Origin: an uncultured Eubacterium sp.
GTDB lineage: Bacteria > Bacillota > Clostridia > Lachnospirales > Lachnospiraceae
Length of the DNA stretch: 12,177 nt
Assembly: GCF_934295145.1 (NCBI RefSeq)
Contig: NZ_CAKRAS010000074.1
Location: 1-12,177, forward strand
Direction: 5' to 3'
The notes under the pieces were generated by a model. That model was not told where the DNA came from. It searched no databases and saw nothing but the letters and a program-made list of their open reading frames with translations. The translations under genes and the position numbers were made by a program. Below are positions 8,311-12,177 of the stretch, piece by piece (the stretch's first letter is position 1; every line of letters starts with the position of its first letter).

Positions 8311-8329
8311 GTTTTAGCCGGAAATGCAA
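8301..8329 (-). promoter_or_regulatory. Sigma-70 promoter of the activator gene
   Basis: Read on the minus strand, TTGCAT (8324-8329) and TAAAAT (8301-8306) are 17 bases apart. The start of transcription would be near 8294, just before the AGGAGGC ribosome site, giving a leader of about 17 bases. Confidence 0.65.
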
Positions 8330-8367
8330 GGAAATGAAGAAAAACAGTTTCTGAAACAAGCAAAAGC

Positions 8368-8383
8368 GGTGCGTATACACACC
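8368..8383. promoter_or_regulatory. Palindromic site 2, upstream activator sequence
   Basis: GGTGCGTATACACACC is a 16-bp near-palindrome with arms GGTGCGT/ACACACC and one mismatched pair. Its centre is about 155 bases before the expected sigma-54 start, within the normal range for enhancer sites. Confidence 0.68.
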
Positions 8384-8408
8384 ACATTTGATGAAAAAAG
8401 CGGAAATC

Positions 8409-8424
8409 GGTGTATAAATACACC
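8409..8424. promoter_or_regulatory. Palindromic site 3, upstream activator sequence
   Basis: GGTGTATAAATACACC has perfect 7-bp arms around AA. It is 41 bases (about four helical turns) from site 2 and about 113 bases before the expected sigma-54 start, so the two sites should face the same side of the DNA. Confidence 0.72.
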
Positions 8425-8503
8425 AAACGTGTGAAAGGTAATGGAAAAAACAAAGAAAAAAGGCTATTTTTTGATAAAAATATAGAAAAACGGATGAAAA
8501 AAC

Positions 8504-8519
8504 TGGCATGATTATTGCT
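8504..8519 (+). promoter_or_regulatory. Sigma-54 (-24/-12) promoter of the hydrolase-permease operon
   Basis: TGGCATG, four bases, then TTGCT: this differs from the consensus TGGCACG-N4-TTGCW by one base. The invariant GG (8505-8506) and GC (8517-8518) have the required 10-base gap. Transcription would begin near 8530, about 58 bases before the hydrolase start. Confidence 0.88.
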
Positions 8520-8587
8520 ATTTACTAGGGTACCATAAACCAATAAAACAAAATAAAAAAGAAAGATGATTAAAGGAGGACATTGTT

Positions 8588-9400
8588 ATGGAATTTGATA
8601 AGTATGTAGCAACAGGCGGACAGTCAAGCAGACCGTTTGGTCAGTTTAAGGTACCATATCCGAAGTGGGAGAGATTAGAGCGCCCGACCGGATATCCGGA
8701 ATTTAATATGAACCCGGACTACAAAGACTGGGTAATCTGCATTGAAGGAGAACATTTCCTTCCCGGAGTAACATCTGAAATGATCGATTGGTTCTGGTGC
8801 AACATGGAGAAAGGTTATTTTCTCTGGGCTCCGGGTTCTCATAAGAGATTCCAGTGGATCAGAGAGCCATGGCAGTATGGTTTTACAAATTCAAAACACA
8901 CCAGTCTTGAGAATATGTCCGAGGATCAGATCCTGGATCTGGAAGTAGCAGCAGGTGACGGATTCGGAATGCTTCTTTACAACCGTTACGATATGGATAT
9001 TTTCCCATTTGACAGCTGTCTGGAGCACTGTATTCTGGAAGGACAGATGGATGAAAATGGACATACATGGATGATCCTTGCACATATGTGGGAGGATGTA
9101 GAAGGTGGCTGTGTACATCGTATGGTATGTGCGACAGAGACACTGGAGCAGACGAAAAAAATCATCCGTCCGGATGAGTTTCCACACAAAAAAGGTGATA
9201 TGAATACCTTTGAGCATGGCGAGTATGAATTATCCTGGTGGCCGAAATTCCTTCCGAAACTGTATGATGTATGGAAAGATCATCCGGACCCAACACAGAA
9301 CGTATACTATGATCTGAGTGTTGAGAAAATTGGAGATTATAAGTGGAAATACAAAGAAGATAACTCCAAACCGATCCTGGAGAAATTAGGAATCCAGTAA
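8588..9400 (+). CDS. PhlG/phloretin-hydrolase-like metal-dependent C-C hydrolase
   Basis: This 270-residue protein appears to belong to the DAPG-hydrolase (PhlG/Phy) family, whose studied members use zinc to cleave the carbon-carbon bond between an aromatic ring and an acyl group, for example diacetylphloroglucinol or phloretin. The best match is LPGVTSEMIDWFW (58-70) followed by LWAPGSH (79-85), where H85 is a probable metal ligand. Other candidates are E119, H147, H166 and E169 in the following beta-rich part (LEHCILEG, ILAHMWEDVEGG). There is no signal peptide or membrane segment, so it is cytoplasmic. AAGGAGGA (8573-8580) is a strong ribosome site. It is first in an operon with a GntP permease 33 bases downstream, under a sigma-54 promoter. 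The assignment is from motif memory; the natural substrate is unknown and need not be a phloroglucinol derivative. Confidence 0.72.
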   Translation: MEFDKYVATGGQSSRPFGQFKVPYPKWERLERPTGYPEFNMNPDYKDWVICIEGEHFLPGVTSEMIDWFWCNMEKGYFLWAPGSHKRFQWIREPWQYGFTNSKHTSLENMSEDQILDLEVAAGDGFGMLLYNRYDMDIFPFDSCLEHCILEGQMDENGHTWMILAHMWEDVEGGCVHRMVCATETLEQTKKIIRPDEFPHKKGDMNTFEHGEYELSWWPKFLPKLYDVWKDHPDPTQNVYYDLSVEKIGDYKWKYKEDNSKPILEKLGIQ

Positions 9401-9433
9401 GAAACATTCAGAAAAGAGTAAGGGAGATACGTT

Positions 9434-10789
9434 ATGGCAATAGGCATTATTGGTATTATTCTGGCCTTTGTATTGCTGCTTTTCCTGACAATGAAAAACT
9501 GGTCTACGATCATTGTATCCATTTTTTCTGTTGTGGTAGTAGCATTATTCAATGGGCTGAATCTGACCGAATCCATCACAAATACATATGTAGCAGGAGT
9601 ATGTAATATTATCACGGCATTATTTATGCTGATCCTGCTGGGGACTATTTTAGGAAAATTATACACGGAAACAGGAGCGGCTGTTTCTGTTGCAAATACA
9701 TTCATTAAAGCATTTGTAGACAAAGCGGCTGGAGAAAAGAAAATCAGAGTGGCCTGCGCGGTACTGATTGCAGTATCCTGTCTGTTTCAGTTTGGAGGTA
9801 TCGACAGTTTTATCGTAATGTTTACGACATTTCCGATCATCGTAACGATGTTCCGCAGACTGAACCTGCCGCGTAAATACATTCCGGGAATGCTCCTTTG
9901 TGCAACCGGAGTCGGCGCATGCCCGGGTTCTCCGACGGTACATAATGTACTGCCATCTGCAATTTTAGGAACACCGTCTACTGCAGGTGCGATACCTGGA
10001 ATCATTGCATTTATCATTGTAGAAGTTGGTGCATGGTTTATGATTTCTACCATGATCATCCGCGCAGTACGCCGTGGAGAGACTTTTGATTATGGAAATA
10101 TGGAAGCGGTGCCTGATTTTGAAGGTGACAGAAAACTTCCGAATTTCATTGTTGCATTGCTTCCACTGATTTTAGTATTTGTACTGTATACAATCGTTGG
10201 TGCAAATATTGCATACGCATTATCCGGTGGTATTGTACTTTGCATTATCCTTATGGGTAAAAATATCGAGCCACAGCAGGGTGCAAGCCTTGGCCAGCAG
10301 ATTGTATCTGTACTGGGACAGGGTGCGGTATCTTCGACAAAAGCCCTGATCGAAATCAGTGTTATCGGTGGTCTGGCAGCAGTTGTAGCGGTTACACCGG
10401 CCTTTACAAATCTGGCAGATGGACTGATGGGACTTCCAATTCATCCGTATCTGATCGTATTGATTTCCGTATTTATCCTGGTGGCTTTGACAAGTTCACC
10501 GCCAGCCGGACTGAGCATTATCATTCCGATTTTTGCAGCAAGTCTGATCGCACAGCCGGGTGTACTTGGAATTGCAGCTGATCCTGCCGCAGTACATCGT
10601 ATCTGCTCCACAGCCTGCATCACATTTGAGACACTGCCGTGGAATGGTATGATCGTTGTAGCCTTAAGTCTTTGCAATATCAAGCATAAAGAAGGATATT
10701 TGCCGATGTTCTTGGCATCTGTATTCTTCCCAATTGTAGGTGCTGTTGTGGCAACCTTATTACTGATTGCATTTCCGGGACTGGCATAA
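9434..10789 (+). CDS. GntP-family organic-acid/proton symporter
   Basis: This 451-residue integral membrane protein has about 12 hydrophobic segments. GntP-family proteins import gluconate and other hydroxy acids, including 3-hydroxybutyrate, with protons. Recognisable family segments are the hairpin-like PGSPTVHNVLPSAILGTP (164-181), TSSPPAGLSIIIP (353-365) and VHRICSTACITFETLPWNG (387-405), where relatives have a similar His-Arg and Leu-Pro-His-Asn-Gly pattern; here Trp replaces the His. It follows the hydrolase by 33 bases with a GGGAGA ribosome site and no promoter or terminator between them, so it should be co-expressed from the sigma-54 promoter. Context suggests it brings in the hydrolase substrate or moves a carboxylate product; the direction and cargo are inference. 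Confidence 0.9.
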   Translation: MAIGIIGIILAFVLLLFLTMKNWSTIIVSIFSVVVVALFNGLNLTESITNTYVAGVCNIITALFMLILLGTILGKLYTETGAAVSVANTFIKAFVDKAAGEKKIRVACAVLIAVSCLFQFGGIDSFIVMFTTFPIIVTMFRRLNLPRKYIPGMLLCATGVGACPGSPTVHNVLPSAILGTPSTAGAIPGIIAFIIVEVGAWFMISTMIIRAVRRGETFDYGNMEAVPDFEGDRKLPNFIVALLPLILVFVLYTIVGANIAYALSGGIVLCIILMGKNIEPQQGASLGQQIVSVLGQGAVSSTKALIEISVIGGLAAVVAVTPAFTNLADGLMGLPIHPYLIVLISVFILVALTSSPPAGLSIIIPIFAASLIAQPGVLGIAADPAAVHRICSTACITFETLPWNGMIVVALSLCNIKHKEGYLPMFLASVFFPIVGAVVATLLLIAFPGLA

Positions 10790-10793
10790 GTTC

Positions 10794-10882
10794 AAGTCGA
10801 ACGTACATGAGACTTGGTGCGTGATTCTGGTCAGCGAAAGCTGACATATTCTTCTCAGAATCACTGCACTCTACACTCCTCT
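10794..10882. repeat. Interspersed structured repeat, copy 1
   Basis: The segment starts AAGTCGAACG and contains GAGACTTGGTGCGTGATTC. GTGATTCTG (10821-10829) pairs with CAGAATCAC (10856-10864), and inside it GTCAGC/GCTGAC (10830-10845) closes a GAAA loop. The same core recurs near 11676 and 11844. It starts five bases after the permease stop and has no T run, so it is not itself a standard terminator. Confidence 0.75.
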
Positions 10883-10919
10883 AAAAAATAAAAACTTTTA
10901 TACCAAAACCCTCTTAAGC

Positions 10920-10965
10920 GAACCCACTAAGACGGACAGAATATCTGTTTTAGTGGGTTCTTTTT
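10920..10965 (+). terminator. Intrinsic terminator of the hydrolase-permease operon
   Basis: GAACCCACTAA (10920-10930) pairs with TTAGTGGGTTC (10950-10960), with ACAGA/TCTGT extending the stem inside, and TTTTT follows at 10961-10965. It is oriented for the plus-strand operon. Confidence 0.9.
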
Positions 10966-11004
10966 CAATACATAAATTTTTACCACATGGAAATCATTTT
11001 TGGC

Positions 11005-11655
11005 TTATCGCGGCAGATTCCATTCAAAATGCTTTGCCAGGTATCGAACAACCAGAACCAGGCAGAAACCAATTAATGCAGCAGCATTTTCCGGCATAAA
11101 ATGATACAGGATATAGTACCCAATGATGCCAAAAATACATGCTGTAGCGTAAATATGCTTTTGAAGCACATATGGAATTTCGCCGGCCAGCAGGTCACGC
11201 AGGATACCACCTCCCACACCGGTGATCAGACCGACAAATGCGATCAGAAGGAACTGATCAGTGTGAAGGAAACTGATGGTGGCTTCCATACCAAGAATGG
11301 TAAAGGCGGCCAGTCCGAGCGTGTCAGATAGAAATAGAAGATTGTGGTACATGATGTCGGTGCGGCGGGCGATTTTTTCAGAAAAGAGATTTCGTTTTCT
11401 GATATAAATTTTCCAGCTGATAAAGACAATCATGGCGGTAATGGACGAAATAACCGTACATTTTGGATTCTGGAACATTGCAGGCGGAGTATTTCCGATG
11501 ACGATGTCGCGGATGGCACCACCGCCCACAGATGTTACGATTCCGAGGATCAATATACCAAAAAGATCCATTTCTTTTTTGATGGCCAGCATACTGCCGG
11601 AGATTGCGAATGCAATGGAGCCGATGATCTCAAATACAGACATTAAGCTTGTCAC
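11005..11655 (-). CDS. TRIC-family (UPF0126) membrane cation channel
   Basis: This 216-residue membrane protein has two homologous halves of three hydrophobic segments each, the pattern of prokaryotic TRIC channels (formerly UPF0126), which form trimers conducting monovalent cations. Each half has the kinked Gly-rich signature: VTSVGGGAIRDIVIGNTP (41-58) and ITGVGGGILRDLLAGEIP (144-161). A seventh segment follows near the C terminus. The start is taken as GTG at 11653-11655 because GGGGGAGG (minus strand, 11664-11671) lies eight bases upstream; the ATG at 11671-11673 would overlap this ribosome site. The length fits the family (about 200-220). It is a single gene, convergent with the permease operon and functionally unrelated as far as I can see. 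Confidence 0.9.
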   Translation of the reverse strand: MTSLMSVFEIIGSIAFAISGSMLAIKKEMDLFGILILGIVTSVGGGAIRDIVIGNTPPAMFQNPKCTVISSITAMIVFISWKIYIRKRNLFSEKIARRTDIMYHNLLFLSDTLGLAAFTILGMEATISFLHTDQFLLIAFVGLITGVGGGILRDLLAGEIPYVLQKHIYATACIFGIIGYYILYHFMPENAAALIGFCLVLVVRYLAKHFEWNLPR

Positions 11656-11663
11656 GTTAATAT

Positions 11664-11671
11664 CCTCCCCC
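11664..11671 (-). promoter_or_regulatory. Ribosome site that decides the GTG start of the TRIC gene
   Basis: Read on the minus strand, GGGGGAGG precedes ATATTAAC and then GTG. The 8-base gap is ideal for GTG at 11655 and excludes the ATG six codons upstream, which overlaps the site. Confidence 0.75.
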
Positions 11672-11675
11672 ATTT

Positions 11676-11784
11676 AAGTTGAACGTCAGTGAGACTTGCG
11701 TATGATTCCGGTCAGCATGAGTTGAAAAATGCGATTCAGAATCACTGCGTGCTACACTTCGCTGCAATCGGCGCCTATGGCGCA
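11676..11784. repeat. Interspersed structured repeat, copy 2
   Basis: AAGTTGAACGTCAGTGAGACTT opens this copy, which is split from the core by a small deletion before GCGTATGATTCCGGTCAGC. TGATTC (11703-11708) pairs with GAATCA (11739-11744), followed by the same CTGCGTGCTACACTTCGCTG tail seen in part after copy 1. A further small hairpin, GCGCC/GGCGC, ends the block near 11783. It lies in the leader of the TRIC gene if the promoter at 11793-11822 is right. Confidence 0.7.
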
Positions 11785-11792
11785 ATACATTT

Positions 11793-11822
11793 AAAATAGC
11801 ATACTTGTTATAGGGTTGTCTA
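11793..11822 (-). promoter_or_regulatory. Putative promoter of the TRIC gene
   Basis: On the minus strand TAGACA (11817-11822) and TATTTT (11793-11798) are 18 bases apart. This would give a leader of about 130 bases containing repeat copy 2. Both boxes are imperfect. Confidence 0.45.
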
Positions 11823-11843
11823 CTGCCACGCGAAGAAAAAATC

Positions 11844-11933
11844 AAGTCGAACGCATGTGAAATTTGGTGCGTGATTCCGGCCAGCGTTTATCTCAGTGGG
11901 AGTCTCAACGCAGATTGAGATAAACTGGCATGG
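11844..11933. repeat. Interspersed repeat, copy 3, with a diverged hairpin
   Basis: AAGTCGAACGCATGTGAAATTTGGTGCGTGATTCCGG is shared with the other copies, written here in parts: AAGTCGAACG at 11844, then TTTGGTGCGTGATTCCGG ending at 11880. After CCAGC the sequence departs and forms its own perfect 10-bp stem, GTTTATCTCA (11886-11895) with TGAGATAAAC (11916-11925). The right half of the repeat seen in copies 1 and 2 is absent. Confidence 0.65.
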
Positions 11934-12177
11934 TTAAATTATCTAAAACTGGAAGTGTTAAAAAAGCCAATGAGAAGGTAAGATATCGTTAAGTTAATCA
12001 TCGATGAGGATACAATCAATTATAATTTCAGGTAATCGCTTTTGGGATCATGTGCACAACGAAGAATAGAAAAGCGATTATCAGGGGGATAAGAGGTGCT
12101 TACTGTGAAAGAAAGTAGAGGACAGCCAACAAATGGCATACTTTAATAAGCTGTCTTATGGCAGCCTTTGAAAAATT
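11934..12177. other. AT-rich end of window without a convincing gene
   Basis: A near-perfect 13-bp inverted repeat is present: GGTAATCGCTTTT (12031-12043) with AAAAGCGATTATC (12070-12082), loop 26 bases. It is followed by AGAGGTG (12092-12098) and a 13-codon frame starting GTG at 12105 and ending TAA at 12144-12146. GACAGC (12121-12126) can pair with GCTGTC (12150-12155). This may be the leader of a gene beyond the window, but nothing proves it; no tRNA or longer reading frame is seen. Confidence 0.4.

Noticed and set aside
10821..10864. GTGATTCTG/CAGAATCAC stem as the permease terminator
   Set aside because: No T run follows, and the same structure recurs elsewhere as part of the interspersed repeat; the clear terminator is at 10920-10965.
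1..12177. CRISPR array, tRNA genes, transposase or prophage genes
   Set aside because: I saw no regularly spaced direct repeats of CRISPR type, no tRNA cloverleaf with a T-loop signature, and no transposase or phage protein; apart from the intron end and the small repeats, nothing mobile is supported.

Overview
The window looks like chromosomal DNA of a low-to-mid GC Gram-positive anaerobe of the Clostridia, most likely a gut Lachnospiraceae-type bacterium. The basis is strong AGGAGG-type ribosome sites, a Firmicutes-type long SRP RNA with an Alu domain, a surface protein with InlB/Flg_new and CxxC-type repeats plus a KTGD anchor, and a HipA-like kinase of a family common in Firmicutes. The species cannot be fixed from the sequence alone.

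Layout. (1) 1-76 is the 3' end (domains V and VI) of a group II intron. It lies in the same orientation as, and interrupts, a large modular surface-protein gene whose 3' exon runs 77-4538 and ends in a sortase-like anchor; a hairpin terminator follows. (2) 4709-5056 is the SRP RNA gene with its own sigma-70 promoter and a strong terminator. (3) 5152-6701 is an isolated two-gene cassette: an HTH regulator carrying an extra C-terminal domain, translationally coupled to a HipA/HipT-like kinase. A perfect inverted-repeat operator sits inside its promoter and a long hairpin terminator closes it. (4) 6739-10789 is a regulator-enzyme-transporter module. A PAS/AAA+ sigma-54 activator (minus strand) is divergent from an operon encoding a PhlG/phloretin-hydrolase-like C-C hydrolase and a GntP-type permease. 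The gap between them holds a near-consensus -24/-12 sigma-54 promoter and three related 16-bp palindromes, one overlapping the -10 box of the activator's own promoter. (5) 10790-12177 holds a terminator, a TRIC-family membrane channel gene on the minus strand, and three copies of a short interspersed structured repeat. The last 500 bases have no convincing gene.

How the parts work together. The strongest functional story is the sigma-54 module. The activator probably senses a small molecule through its PAS domain, binds the palindromes, limits its own synthesis and switches on hydrolase plus permease, suggesting uptake and C-C bond hydrolysis of a specific, possibly plant-derived, acylated aromatic compound. 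The second notable system is the split HipA-like pair, in which a domain normally at the N terminus of the kinase appears to be carried by the antitoxin-like regulator, recalling but differing from the three-gene HipBST systems.
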